41,094 nucleotides of DNA from Bacteroidota bacterium (GCA_016715505.1 JADJZY010000023.1:1-41094); one strand, 5' to 3'. Numbered from the stretch's first letter, positions 1-9,874 are shown. Notes: a model not told the origin generated them from the letters alone. A program made the numbers and translations.

Positions 1-2
1 AA

Positions 3-530
3 ATGAAAAAGGAACTTGGGGACTTCGTGAAAAAAGGTGATATAATAGCCGTAATAGGAGACCCGGAATTCATCTATGCCAAATTGAATATTGATGAAAG
101 TAGTATCAACAAAATAAAACTGCATCAAGAAGTACAGGTTCAATTGAACACCAATAAGGACAAAACATACAAAGCCAAAGTTTTTGATATTTCACCTGCT
201 TTTGATGAAACAAGCCAATCATTTGTTTGTAAAGCTCGATTTACAGAAACTTTGGATTTTGATATCGTAAAAACACCTTTGCAAGCCAATATCGTGGTGG
301 GTACAACTAAAAATGCACTGTTGATTCCACGTAATTTTATCGACTTTGGAAGTCAGGTTAGCATCAAGGGAAAGAAAGGTAAAATTAAGGTGCTTACCAA
401 ATTTGTCAGTAATCAATATGTTCAGGTTCTGAGTGGAATCCAGATCAATGATATACTCTCAGCGATCAACCAATCCTTGCTACGACAAGTAGTTCTCAAA
501 ACGAATCTGATTTACTTAAAAGCACCATAA
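3..530 (+). CDS. HlyD/MacA-type membrane fusion protein, C-terminal part (5' partial)
   Basis: Periplasmic adaptor subunit of an ABC export system; it would link the inner-membrane permease to an outer-membrane channel. The frame is open to the left edge, so the first Met seen is probably internal and the N-terminal anchor and coiled coil lie outside the window. What is visible begins in a lipoyl/barrel-sandwich part (GDFVKKGDIIAVIGDP) and continues into beta-barrel segments with the family-typical INKIKLHQEVQVQL and ALLIPRNFI stretches. It is followed after 2 nt by the permease remnant and then by the ATPase, the usual adaptor-permease-ATPase order. The last 25 residues look unlike the usual family ending and could themselves follow an uncorrected frameshift, given the many lesions just downstream. 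The family call is firm; substrate unknown. Confidence 0.8.
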   Translation: MKKELGDFVKKGDIIAVIGDPEFIYAKLNIDESSINKIKLHQEVQVQLNTNKDKTYKAKVFDISPAFDETSQSFVCKARFTETLDFDIVKTPLQANIVVGTTKNALLIPRNFIDFGSQVSIKGKKGKIKVLTKFVSNQYVQVLSGIQINDILSAINQSLLRQVVLKTNLIYLKAP

Positions 531-532
531 TC

Positions 533-1763
533 ATGAACTATACTAACCTGGACATTGCCTTTACCCATATTTACCAGACGCAAACAAACCATGGTTGCTG
601 CCCTTGGCGTATTGATAGGGGTGGGCATATTTCTTTATGAATTCACTTTCATCCGGATTCTCAAAGTATAGCAGGGATGAAATATTTAAGAATTCTGCTC
701 AAATAAAGATTTATAAGGATGACGAAATGAGTAATTCATTGATGAGCATTGAAAATGAGAACAATCTATCTATTATCACAAATCCGCAAATAGTAAGTGA
801 TCATAAAACCTTGCTAAATCCTGAAAGGTTATTGCGTAATATTAAGCAAGAAAATTACATCACGAACGCGATCCTGCAAGTTGACCTGAATGCTTTTTAT
901 AATAAAGGCACAGCGCAATTGAAGGGTACATGCAGTGGTGTGGATATGTTAGCCTATAATGAAATGTATAACACTTCCAAGTATATGGTTGCCGGCCATG
1001 TAAATGCATTGCAGGAAACATCAATGGAATCATAATCGGGAGTGGTATCGCAAAAAAATTAAGCCTGGGTTTAGGTGATAATATTCTTGTTTCTTCATCG
1101 TACGGGATTACCAAATCTATGAACATCGTCGGGATACTTGAAACTGGAAGTAGTATGATTGACAATGGCAAAAGCTTTGTGAATATATCCACCGCCCAGC
1201 AATTATTAAAAAAAGGAACAAGTTATGTAAGTACAATTTATGCAAATACCAAGGATGTTGAAAATGCATCCCTCTTTAGTCAAAGACTCCAACAACTCAC
1301 AAAATATAAGGTGGAAGACTGGACCGTAACAAATGCTGATTTGTTGGCTGGCGATAAAACAAGAAGTGCCATGATGAGTGCCATTTCATTGTCAATTCTT
1401 TTGGTGGCATCTTTTGGTATTTACAATATATTGAGTGCTACCATTGCACAGAAAATAAATGACATTGCAATTTTGAAGGCAACTGGTTATACCGGCACTG
1501 ATGTTATTTTCATTTTTTGTAACAGAGGCACTAATCATGGGACTGATAGGTACAATAATTGGCTTGCTTTTTGGAGCTGGATTAATCGCAATCATGCAAA
1601 AAAGTTTACATGGGTGGCCCTGTCGGGTATTTTCCCATTCATTTCGAAAGTAGAATATTTCTTACAAGTTTTTTTCTGGGCATTTTTTATTACCCTTTGT
1701 GCAGGTTTTTTTCCAGCAAGAAAGGCTGCTAATGTTGACCCGGTAAGTATTTTTAGAAAATAG
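533..1763 (+). pseudogene. FtsX/MacB-family ABC transporter permease, multiply frameshifted
   Basis: Inner-membrane permease of the export system, read in pieces. Starting MNYTNLDIAFTHI at 533, the frame jumps near 570-572, 634-636, 1014-1015, 1513-1518, 1598-1603 and 1683-1688. Joining the pieces gives a normal MacB_PCD/FtsX layout: first membrane segment (MVAALGVLIGVGIFL), a periplasmic core, then the FtsX segment with SLSILLVASFGIYNILSA, NDIAILKATGYTG and the C-terminal FFPARKAANVDPVSIFRK. Every lesion is a 1-nt gain or loss in a run of identical bases, which suggests read errors or slippage rather than old decay, but six in 1.2 kb is many. It sits between the membrane fusion protein and the ATPase, so an intact copy would complete the transporter. 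Functional status cannot be decided from this sequence. Confidence 0.8.
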
Positions 1764-1766
1764 GAT

Positions 1767-2480
1767 ATGCATATCAAATCAACAGTATTAGAAGTTAGAG
1801 AAATCAGTAAATACTTCACAGATCCGGTTAAATTTCAAGTGCTCAAAAATGTATCTTTTCAGGCCTATGAAGGAGAGTTTTTAACGCTTATCGGTAAGAG
1901 CGGATCCGGCAAATCTACACTCTTGTATTGTTTAAGTTCAATGGATACGCTGTATGAAGGTGAATTGTATATATGCGGAACTAAACTAACCGGGCTAAAA
2001 TCCAATCAACTGGCGCGTATAAGAAACGAAAAAATTGGATTCGTTTTTCAGTTTCACTATTTGCTTCCTGAGTTTTCTTGTTTGAAAAATGTCATGTTGC
2101 CGGCATTGAAACTCGGAAAGCACAGTCCAAAGGAAATAGAGGAAAGGGCTTATCAAAAGCTTGAAATATTGGACTTGAAAGATCAGGCATTGAAGCCAGC
2201 ATCTAAATTAAGCGGAGGCCAGCAACAAAGAGTTGCAATTGCCCGGGCGCTCATCAATGATCCAAAACTTATCATGTGTGATGAACCAACGGGAAATTTG
2301 GATAGTAAAAATACACAAATTGTATTCGACATCTTTCAGCAAATTTCGAAGGAAAATAATCAAACCATTATTGCAGTTACCCACGATATGGATTTTGCTC
2401 GAAATAGCGACAGGACCATTGAAATGGCAGACGGTACTATCGTATCAAATGGCAATGGATTTAACCTTCGTTCAGAATAA
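1767..2480 (+). CDS. ABC transporter ATP-binding protein, MacB/LolD type
   Basis: Cytoplasmic ATPase energising the export permease. All nucleotide-binding motifs are present: Walker A GKSGSGKST at residues 43-51, Q-loop region FVFQFHYLLPEF, signature LSGGQQQRVAIARAL from about residue 148, Walker B LIMCDEPTGNLD with D172/E173, and the H-loop IAVTHD. The 237-residue length and the LPEFSCLKNVMLPAL stretch are typical of the LolD/MacB/FtsE-like group, which exports lipoproteins, peptides or small molecules and pairs with FtsX-type permeases. It begins 3 nt after the permease remnant ends, so translational coupling is likely. It is intact although its permease is broken, which argues that the permease lesions are recent or artefactual. 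Confidence 0.93.
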   Translation: MHIKSTVLEVREISKYFTDPVKFQVLKNVSFQAYEGEFLTLIGKSGSGKSTLLYCLSSMDTLYEGELYICGTKLTGLKSNQLARIRNEKIGFVFQFHYLLPEFSCLKNVMLPALKLGKHSPKEIEERAYQKLEILDLKDQALKPASKLSGGQQQRVAIARALINDPKLIMCDEPTGNLDSKNTQIVFDIFQQISKENNQTIIAVTHDMDFARNSDRTIEMADGTIVSNGNGFNLRSE

Positions 2481-2559
2481 CTGTTTTTGGTAAATATTTC
2501 GGGGTAGATTTCATTTTTTTAATCCTCGGCAATCTGACCTCTTGAATATATGAGATTGA

Positions 2560-2650
2560 TGAATTGGGCGGCCGGGCAGGCTTTTCGCTCCAACTCCTCA
2601 CCCGCCACAGCGGGCTGCGGGGTTTCCGCTACAATCCTTGCCGCAATCCT
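2560..2650. repeat. GC-rich intergenic element, possible dispersed repeat
   Basis: A roughly 90-bp block much richer in G and C than its flanks, containing the self-complementary CCCGC...GCGGG. It lies in the gap between the ABC ATPase and the response regulator. A 61-residue frame (2550-2735) crosses it and includes one hydrophobic stretch (ILAAILIPVLVIFFGIIF), but the composition and position suggest an inserted repeat rather than a gene. I recall similar GC-rich blocks scattered between genes of other Bacteroidota but cannot verify it here. Confidence 0.35.
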
Positions 2651-2709
2651 CATTCCGGTATTGGTCATCTTTTTTGGCATTATCTTCGTAACCTTTAAAG
2701 GAGAAATGA

Positions 2710-3396
2710 ATGAAATTACTCATCGTCGAAGATGAATTGCTGATCGCTGAAATGTTGAAGGAAATGCTGCAGGATATGGGTTATTCCATTGCCGGTATCG
2801 CCAAAAACTATTCACAGGCAACTGCCTTGCTTCAATCTCATTCGGATATTGATTTGTGTTTTCTGGATATCAATCTGCAAGCCGAACAATCCGGATTTGA
2901 TGTGGCCGGTTTTATCAACGAAAAGGTACAAATTCCTTTTGTGTTTCTCACGTCCTACAGCGATCGTAAAACCATTGCAGAAGCTGCCAATTTTAAACCA
3001 CAATCTTATCTATTAAAGCCTTTTACCGAAACCGATTTGTTTGCCACCCTCGAAATCATCAAAGCCCGAAAATCTGGTCAGGTTGCAAGCCAGGCTGTCA
3101 CCATTAAAGACGGAACATCCACCGTGAAAATTCCACTGCAGGAAATCAAGTATCTCAAGTCTGAAAATATTTATGTGGAAGTGAAAACAAATGCCAAAAC
3201 TTATCTGGTTCGTAACAGCCTCAGCCGTTTTTTGGACGAACTCTCTCTCGATGCCCTGGTTCGCGTGCATCGCACCTATGCCGTCAATATGTATCATGTG
3301 AAGGCCATTTCTGGCGATAGCCTCTTGGTTGGGGATGAAAAAATTCCGCTGTCACGAATGCACCGCGATGTGTTGATGCAAAAATTTCACGATTAA
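2710..3396 (+). CDS. LytTR-family two-component response regulator
   Basis: Cytoplasmic response regulator of 228 residues. The N-terminal receiver domain (about 1-120) has the acidic pair in IVEDE, phospho-acceptor D53 in LCFLDINL, switch T81 in FLTSYSD and K103 in YLLKPF. Residues about 130-228 form a LytTR DNA-binding domain (IKYLKSENIYVEV, YLVRNSLSRFLDEL, LVRVHRTYAVNM, IPLSRMHRD). LytTR regulators bind direct repeats upstream of target genes. The histidine kinase that follows, about 240 nt downstream, is the obvious partner. The start was chosen at the ATG giving MKLLIVEDE; an overlapping ATG 4 nt upstream belongs to another frame. Targets are unknown. Confidence 0.93.
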   Translation: MKLLIVEDELLIAEMLKEMLQDMGYSIAGIAKNYSQATALLQSHSDIDLCFLDINLQAEQSGFDVAGFINEKVQIPFVFLTSYSDRKTIAEAANFKPQSYLLKPFTETDLFATLEIIKARKSGQVASQAVTIKDGTSTVKIPLQEIKYLKSENIYVEVKTNAKTYLVRNSLSRFLDELSLDALVRVHRTYAVNMYHVKAISGDSLLVGDEKIPLSRMHRDVLMQKFHD

Positions 3397-3634
3397 TTGC
3401 TCCGTCAATCATGAATCAACAAGGCACCCCAAATCTTCAAGGGCAAAATTTAGGTTCAAGGGTATTTCATTCTACAAACTACAGATATATCAACATGACA
3501 GTGGTAAAATTTGCAAAGTCTATTTTGGAATGCCAAATCGGATAACGACCAACATGGTCAAACAAGTACAGTTTTCGGCCATTCACAACAAAATGACCCC
3601 ATTCTTTAAAAACCTTATTTCATTTGTATTTTGA

Positions 3635-5680
3635 ATGAACCCATCTCCACTTATAATGATTCATAACCGACTCATGCACGCTCCGTGTTTTGGGTTCAAG
3701 GTTTTGTGTCGGATTGGCTTGCTCACTATCGGGTTCTGTTTCATAATCCTCAGCGCACCATGTGCACCTTTTGGCCCCACGCTCAACGAATGGCGTGCTC
3801 AATTACAATCAGCAACCGCTGATAGCAGCCGCGCTCGTATCAAAGCCGCATTGGCCTGGGAATTGCGTCATATCGATTCTCGGGAGTCTTTACAATTGGC
3901 CGATGAGGTCATTGATTACGGCTATAAACACAACGATGCGCTTCGTTTAACAGAGGCATTTCGGTCAAGGGCCACCTGTTTAGTTGCACAAAAAAAATTA
4001 CTGCAGGCACTTCAAAACTATGATTCCTGTATGAAATATGCCCGGGTGGCAAAGAGTGCTTTTTACCAGGCTTCCTGTTATAGCCTGATGGCCGGTATGT
4101 ATGGCGATTTAGGCGATTATAATCAGGCCATAGAATATTATACCCTAGGCCTCGAACAAGCGAAAAAGGCCAATAACAACTATATTCTTTCGGTACTCAG
4201 CAATAACCTCGCTGATGCTTATCAATACACCAACCGAAATACCCAACTGGTTCAGGAAAATTTGCGTTTGGCCATTCGCAGTGCTTTGGCCGATGATGAT
4301 TTTTGGGGTGCAGCCATGAGTGCTTCCAATCTGGCTCGCGAATTTGCGAATAATCGCCAATACGATTCCATGCAGAAATACATGGATCAGGCAGCCATCA
4401 TTTTTCAAAAGCCCGATCTCAAACCTTACCACAGAGGTTCAGTTTATGCAGAATTTGCTGCCATCTATCTCAGCCTAAAAAAACCCGCAGAGGCCATTCC
4501 CTTTGCACAAAATGCAATCAAGGTTTTGGATAGTCTGAACCGTGTCGATAATGTATTGCCGCCCATGGCACATCTGATGAAAGCCCATTATGCGCTCAAT
4601 CATTTTGAAGAAGCAGAAAGCGCCGCCCGTGATCTGCTCCGTTTGTCACAAAAACAAAAGGCTAAATTGTATATCCGGGATGCCTATAAGACTTTATCTG
4701 ATATCGCCCGCCGAAAGAATGATTTTGCCTTAGCCTTGGAATTTTACGAAGCGTATAAAACCTGGAATGACAGTATTTTTTCAGTTGCTAAGGAACAAAG
4801 CATTGCCAATAATGAACTTAAACTGGCACTTTCTCAAAAAGAATTTGAAGCCCGTTATTCTGCCCGGCAAAAGGCCGCAGAAAATAAATTACTCATTCAG
4901 GAAAACAACGCACTCAGTCTGAAAATATGGCTGGCCCTGATTTTTGGATTGGTTTTGATGGCCTTTAGTTTGCTTTTATTTCAGGCTTATCGGAAAAAGA
5001 AAAAAATCAATCAACAATTGCGGCTGGAAAAAACCAGGGTGGAACAACAAGCCCGTGAAAAAATGTTACTCATCGGTGAGTTGCACCATCGGGTAAAGAA
5101 CAACCTGACCATGCTGAAAAGTTTATTGTTTCTGCAGGCCCGAACTTCAACCAACGAAGATACCAAACGAATTCTCGAAGAGTCACAAGCCCGCATCAAC
5201 AGTATGGCATTGGTTCATAAAAATTTGTATGATGATAATGAAAACGGCCAATTAAATTTCCCCATTTTTCTTGAAAGCCTGTTGTCCGAATTAGCTGCTT
5301 CTTATATCGATTCGTCTCGTGATTTGGAATTGTTGGTGGAAGGACATTGTGAGGATTTAAACATCGAATTGGCCATTCCTCTGGCGCTCATGATGAATGA
5401 ACTGGCGACCAATTCTTTTAAATATGCTTTTCAAAATAATGGTCAGCATTTGATTCGGATTAAAATCCAACAAGAGGACCGCCAATTAAAAATTCGGTAT
5501 GCCGATAATGGCCCTGGTATCGAAGGGAGCTTTGATTTATCCAAGGGTGGGTTTGGTTTTCGGGTATTGTCGATTTTATCTCAACAAATCAATGCCCTTG
5601 TTTCGTATCATAAAACCTCAGACGAATCAGTCTTTCTCATTGAATTAACGCTGACTCCAACAAGCCATTTCGGAAATTAG
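3635..5680 (+). CDS. TPR-repeat sensor histidine kinase, HisKA_2 type
   Basis: Membrane-bound sensor kinase, 681 residues. The start region has a hydrophobic segment (LLTIGFCFIILSA) acting as signal or anchor; Met at 3656 or 3674 are alternative starts. Residues about 60-400 are tetratricopeptide repeats (YSLMAGMYGDLGDYNQAIEYYTLGLEQ is one) expected in the periplasm. A membrane helix follows at about 430-452, then a coiled coil and the HisKA_2 phospho-acceptor region ELHHRVKNNL near residues 480-490. The HATPase_c domain shows the N box (MMNELATNSFKYAF, about 586-600), YADNGPGI (about 622) and GGFGFRVL (about 638). This architecture is common in Bacteroidota and usually pairs with LytTR regulators, like the one encoded just upstream. 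The signal sensed is unknown. Confidence 0.92.
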   Translation: MNPSPLIMIHNRLMHAPCFGFKVLCRIGLLTIGFCFIILSAPCAPFGPTLNEWRAQLQSATADSSRARIKAALAWELRHIDSRESLQLADEVIDYGYKHNDALRLTEAFRSRATCLVAQKKLLQALQNYDSCMKYARVAKSAFYQASCYSLMAGMYGDLGDYNQAIEYYTLGLEQAKKANNNYILSVLSNNLADAYQYTNRNTQLVQENLRLAIRSALADDDFWGAAMSASNLAREFANNRQYDSMQKYMDQAAIIFQKPDLKPYHRGSVYAEFAAIYLSLKKPAEAIPFAQNAIKVLDSLNRVDNVLPPMAHLMKAHYALNHFEEAESAARDLLRLSQKQKAKLYIRDAYKTLSDIARRKNDFALALEFYEAYKTWNDSIFSVAKEQSIANNELKLALSQKEFEARYSARQKAAENKLLIQENNALSLKIWLALIFGLVLMAFSLLLFQAYRKKKKINQQLRLEKTRVEQQAREKMLLIGELHHRVKNNLTMLKSLLFLQARTSTNEDTKRILEESQARINSMALVHKNLYDDNENGQLNFPIFLESLLSELAASYIDSSRDLELLVEGHCEDLNIELAIPLALMMNELATNSFKYAFQNNGQHLIRIKIQQEDRQLKIRYADNGPGIEGSFDLSKGGFGFRVLSILSQQINALVSYHKTSDESVFLIELTLTPTSHFGN

Positions 5681-6586
5681 TGTGGGGTTAAAACACGGAG
5701 TCCCGAATCGTTTAGCCGAGAATTTGCAGTAGCAAGGCACGGAGCAGCTGTAAACAAAGCCTTTAAAGGATTTGCTCGATAATCCCGAATTATACCAATT
5801 CAACGCTGAGACTTGACTCATTAAAACACCATCTAACTTTAGTCATTAGTATATAGTAATATCCTCGTAGGGGCATCTTCGGCCTTTGCTCTTTGGACGT
5901 TAAGAAAAATTTGAAATCGGGCGCAGCTTGGCTGGCCAGGCAGTTTCGAAGCCGAAGCCAACAACGAAAGCACAGTTGCGAAGGGTTATACCGAGACATG
6001 TGTTCAACTGGACTATTAGAGAAATGGATTGGTATTAGTCTAAAGAGCAACAGCCTAGAATTTTGGCTCCACCTTTTGTTTCATGACAAAAGGTGGAAAA
6101 GAAAAATAATAGCAATTTCTTACTTTGGAAATCCCGGCCTCAATTTAGTCGTTGTGAAATACATGAGACCTTGAAAAAACTAAATATATCAACCCTGGGC
6201 ATACAAGCTATTACAGCAAGTTAGAGATGTGAATTGTTAGAAAAACCAATTCCAACAGATATCACTTAGGTATTAGAAAATATATTGAAGCCAAATAGTC
6301 GAAGTGTCAAATTTTCTTTTACCAAAACGAAATATAAAGTAGTGCTCTCATCTTGGGACGAGATGTGGTATAATGCCTTGACAATAGACTTTTCCCGATT
6401 CATTGGGATTACTTATATGAAAACGGTATTATTCGTTTTTCCCGTTGAGTGTGTCCAACTGCAAAATTTGGGTTTATTCATCCGTTGCATTCATCTGGAG
6501 TCAAACGCATACATTTTTTTGTTACTCACAACATTCAAATTTTATAGATTCTAATCTGTTCTATGTTCGCAGAACAAACGATATAC
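5681..6586. other. Gene-free stretch of about 0.9 kb
   Basis: No convincing gene is seen between the histidine kinase and the T9SS protein. Frames such as 5893-6174 and 6285-6554 show no family motif, and the first crosses a perfect inverted repeat. The left part (about 5690-5980) is mixed in composition with short palindromes such as CCTTTAAAGG near 5761; the right part (6180-6560) is AT-rich. It probably holds repeat debris and the promoter of the downstream gene, which I could not place. Confidence 0.5.
6068..6097. repeat. Perfect 12-bp inverted repeat (hairpin)
   Basis: Arms TCCACCTTTTGT (6068-6079) and ACAAAAGGTGGA (6086-6097) are perfectly complementary around the 6-nt loop TTCATG. There is no T run directly after the right arm, so it is not a standard terminator. 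It could be a dispersed hairpin repeat or a protein-binding site. A low-quality frame reading FWLHLLFHDKRW crosses it and is probably non-coding. Confidence 0.7.
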
Positions 6587-9500
6587 ATGCGACAAATTTT
6601 TAGCCTGCTTTTTTTAAATATTTTCTCCGGATTTCAATCTTCTGCTCAGGTATTGACAGAGAATTTTGATGGAGGAGTTTTTCCTCCTGCCGGGTGGTTT
6701 ACTTACCATACCCTCAACAACGTTTCTTCGGCACCTTTATGGACCACAAGTACTTCAGCACATTCGGGCACCCACTCAGCATTTTTGTCGTGGCAACCTA
6801 GTCCAAGTGGCTTAAAGCGCGATTATTTGATCAGCCCACTCATTACACCCACGCTTACCAATCATATCATTTCGTTTTGGCATACTACCGGTTTCCCGGG
6901 CAATGATGGAACAGAACTAAGAGTCGGAGTTTCAACAGCATCTTCGCAACTCAATGCGGTTTCTTCAACGACGAATCTGCTGAGTATTTACGACATTCAG
7001 ATGCCTTATCTCAGTCAGGGATTTATCAATCAAACCATCAATCTGACCGCCTATATCGGCCAATCTGTTTATTTGGTTTTTGAAGTAAATCAGTTTAATA
7101 ATGGCGATAACTGGCATATCGATCATATTACCACCCAAACAAGCACAACATGTACATTAAATACGACCCTGAACCAATCCATTTGTCAGGGTGGTAGTCT
7201 TCTTTTTAATGGACAAAATTTAACCACAGCCGGTACCTATTATGATACTTTAACCAGTGTGGTTGGTTGCGACAGTATCATTACCTTGAATCTTAGTGTC
7301 AACCAAATTGTGAACAATATCAGTCAAACTATTTGCCAGGGTGGTAGTTTTCTTTTTAATGGTCAAAACCTCAGCACGGTAGGTGTCTATTATGATACAC
7401 TGAGCACCGCTGCTGGTTGCGATAGTTTGATCGTTTTAAATTTAAGTGTCAATCAGCTTCGTGGGAATATCAACCACAGTTTGTGCGAAGGAGAGAGTGT
7501 AGTATTTAATGGACAAACCATTAATACAGCCGGTGTGTATGTAGATACTTTTGTGAATGCACAAGGTTGTGATAGCATCGTTACCCTTTATGTTTCTCAA
7601 AAACCATCTGTGTCTGTAACAACCCCCATCTCTGTAACTAATGTTTGTAAGGGTGGTTCTGTACACCTCAACGCCAATATTGCGACCACCAATAATTATT
7701 CCTATTATTTTAATGGTACGAACAACCTGATCAATGCCGGATATATCAATGAATTCAGCGGTGCCGGCCAGTTTACACTCGAAGCCATGGTGCGGTCAGA
7801 CAATAGTATTTTGTATAAAACCATTTTGGCAAAACGATCCGGTTGGGATGGTTTTTCCTTGCAATTTGATCAAACTGTTGTCAACAATGGACTGTTATTC
7901 TTTTTAGGAACCGGTAGCGGATATTGTATGGCCCATACAGCGGCCAATTCGTTTACGTCGAATGTATGGAATCATGTGGCCGTTGTATTTGATGGTACAC
8001 AAACAATATTAACTTTTATTTACGGTGGAGGTGTTACAGCTGTACCTGCAACAAGTTCTCTCACGCCAACTTTACCATTTGTCATAGGTTGCGCCGGTAC
8101 AACCCCTGCTTCAAATATTTGTTTTAGCGGATATCTCGATGATGTCAGGCTGTGGGATGTTGCCCGAACAGCCACACAAGTTGCAAGTAGTAACAACAGT
8201 TGTTTAAATTATCAGGACAATGTGGGTTTGGTAGCAGAATACAATATGAACGAAGGTGGGAATCCTGCATCAATTTCTAATAATGCACGTCCGATGTATC
8301 CCGCAACCCTCTTAAATGCTAATTTTAATTTTAGCTCGACTACAAGTGGCTGTAATTTGGCGATTCCTGCGAATACCCTCACATTCACTGGGGGCTTGCC
8401 CAATGGTTCTTACGTTTATCCAACGGATACCACATTGTACATTGCCTCATTAAGCTCAGCCAATGGATGTGTTGATACAGCTTCCATCCTTGTGAATGTT
8501 TTGCGCTCACCATTGGATAGTGTTTCAGTGAGCTCTAACTATGCTTGTTCTGGCAGTGGTTTCCGTTTGGTGGCACATACAACCGGGCCTTATTATTATG
8601 TGTTCTGGAGCGATCCTTCAGGGAATACGATTGCATATAATTCTCCATTAGATATCACACCGGCTGTTCCCGGATGGTATTCTGCAACAAGTGGCGGCGC
8701 AAATGGATGTAGTTCCATCGATTCCGTTTTAGTATTACCGGATAATGGCAATCAATCTGCAGTATCTGCCACTGGACAGTCAGATGCCACTTTAATACAA
8801 GCAGATGGTTCAACCATACGTTATACCGACGAAAATTGTAATTCCATTGCAACCATACAGGATGCACCGGGTGGCAATAGCCTCGGTGAGGTAACTGCTA
8901 CTGTAAATAATTTACCATCAGCAGGAACATATAATGGCGAGGCTTATGTTCGAAAAATTTATACCATCACACCAACGAATCAAGGTCCGGCCAATGTGAT
9001 TCTTTATTTTTCACAGGCTGATTTTGACAATTACAATGCCAACAATGGAGCAGCACCTGATTTGCCAACTGGCCCCGGTGATGCTGCAGGTATTGCCAAT
9101 GTTCGTGTTACCAAAGTAAGCGGTGGCGCATTGGGCATTGGCACTTCCAGCCTGATTGTGCCAACAAGTGTCATCTGGAATCCAACGCATAGTACCTGGG
9201 CAGTGGCTTTTTCGGCAAGTAGTTTTAGTGAATTTTATTTGCACGGTACCAATCCAAGCAATGGTGCTTTACCGGTGGAACTTATCAGTTTTACAGGTAA
9301 AACAATGGGGAATACAAATAGCATTCAATGGATGACAGCCAGTGAAATCAACAATGCCGGTTTCGAACTGCACCGCAGTAACGATGGAAAAGGTTTCTCT
9401 CAAATAGCCAAACTTGCTACGAAAGCTTTGAATGGACAATCTGCCTTACCACTACAATACGAATGGGTGGATATGCAACCCAAACCCGGACATAATTATT

Positions 9501-9829
9501 ACAAGTTGAAACAATTGGATATCGATGGCCGTGCTAACGAAAGTGAAGTGATTGATGTTTACCGATCTACTGATGGAAGTATGGTGCGCGTTTATCCGAA
9601 TCCGGCAAGTGCTCAAATTTATTTGGAGTGGGATAGTCAGAAAGCGGAAAACATCGAAATCCAATTGCTGGATATGAGCGGACGTATGGTACAACAGGTC
9701 GTTGTTAGAGCCATGGAAGGAATAAACACACAGGTATTGAACGTGGAATCACTCAGTCCAGGGTTATATACCCTTCAACGAATTCAAGATAAACAGGTTA
9801 TTTCTATACACAAAGTGAAAAAGCAATAA
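6587..9829 (+). CDS. Large T9SS-secreted adhesin-like protein with LamG domain
   Basis: Predicted cell-surface protein of about 1080 residues. The ATG at 6587 is preferred over the in-frame ATG at 6563 because it gives a clean signal peptide (MRQIFSLLFLNIFSGFQSSA). Mature domains in order: a MAM/cleaved-adhesin-like module (VLTENFDGGVFPPAGW to about residue 190), three repeats of about 50 residues each with the pattern SICQGGS, FNGQNL, AGxYYDTL, GCDSIITLNLSVN, a LamG/concanavalin-like domain (YYFNGTNNLINAG onward, about 370-540), further Ig-like stretches, and a C-terminal T9SS type A sorting domain (VRVYPNPASAQIYLEW, LLDMSGRMVQQ, LSPGLYTLQ). T9SS cargo crosses the outer membrane and is attached or released. 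An intrinsic terminator follows immediately. Role: adhesion or glycan binding, by inference. Confidence 0.88.
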   Translation: MRQIFSLLFLNIFSGFQSSAQVLTENFDGGVFPPAGWFTYHTLNNVSSAPLWTTSTSAHSGTHSAFLSWQPSPSGLKRDYLISPLITPTLTNHIISFWHTTGFPGNDGTELRVGVSTASSQLNAVSSTTNLLSIYDIQMPYLSQGFINQTINLTAYIGQSVYLVFEVNQFNNGDNWHIDHITTQTSTTCTLNTTLNQSICQGGSLLFNGQNLTTAGTYYDTLTSVVGCDSIITLNLSVNQIVNNISQTICQGGSFLFNGQNLSTVGVYYDTLSTAAGCDSLIVLNLSVNQLRGNINHSLCEGESVVFNGQTINTAGVYVDTFVNAQGCDSIVTLYVSQKPSVSVTTPISVTNVCKGGSVHLNANIATTNNYSYYFNGTNNLINAGYINEFSGAGQFTLEAMVRSDNSILYKTILAKRSGWDGFSLQFDQTVVNNGLLFFLGTGSGYCMAHTAANSFTSNVWNHVAVVFDGTQTILTFIYGGGVTAVPATSSLTPTLPFVIGCAGTTPASNICFSGYLDDVRLWDVARTATQVASSNNSCLNYQDNVGLVAEYNMNEGGNPASISNNARPMYPATLLNANFNFSSTTSGCNLAIPANTLTFTGGLPNGSYVYPTDTTLYIASLSSANGCVDTASILVNVLRSPLDSVSVSSNYACSGSGFRLVAHTTGPYYYVFWSDPSGNTIAYNSPLDITPAVPGWYSATSGGANGCSSIDSVLVLPDNGNQSAVSATGQSDATLIQADGSTIRYTDENCNSIATIQDAPGGNSLGEVTATVNNLPSAGTYNGEAYVRKIYTITPTNQGPANVILYFSQADFDNYNANNGAAPDLPTGPGDAAGIANVRVTKVSGGALGIGTSSLIVPTSVIWNPTHSTWAVAFSASSFSEFYLHGTNPSNGALPVELISFTGKTMGNTNSIQWMTASEINNAGFELHRSNDGKGFSQIAKLATKALNGQSALPLQYEWVDMQPKPGHNYYKLKQLDIDGRANESEVIDVYRSTDGSMVRVYPNPASAQIYLEWDSQKAENIEIQLLDMSGRMVQQVVVRAMEGINTQVLNVESLSPGLYTLQRIQDKQVISIHKVKKQ

Positions 9830-9844
9830 CCCCTGACCAAGAGG

Positions 9845-9874
9845 AGGGCCGCCTGAAATGGTGGCCCTTTTTTT
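9845..9874 (+). terminator. Intrinsic terminator of the T9SS adhesin-like gene
   Basis: Nine-pair stem AGGGCCGCC (9845-9853) with GGTGGCCCT (9860-9868), one G-T wobble, 6-nt loop, followed by a run of seven T (9868-9874). It starts 15 nt after the stop codon of the upstream gene. Confidence 0.88.

Noticed and set aside
860..1192. Minus-strand frames over the ABC permease and other long genes
   Set aside because: They are antisense shadows of genes supported by clear motifs.
5893..6174. 93-residue open frame as a gene
   Set aside because: It has no recognisable motif, crosses a perfect inverted repeat and lies in a repeat-like stretch.
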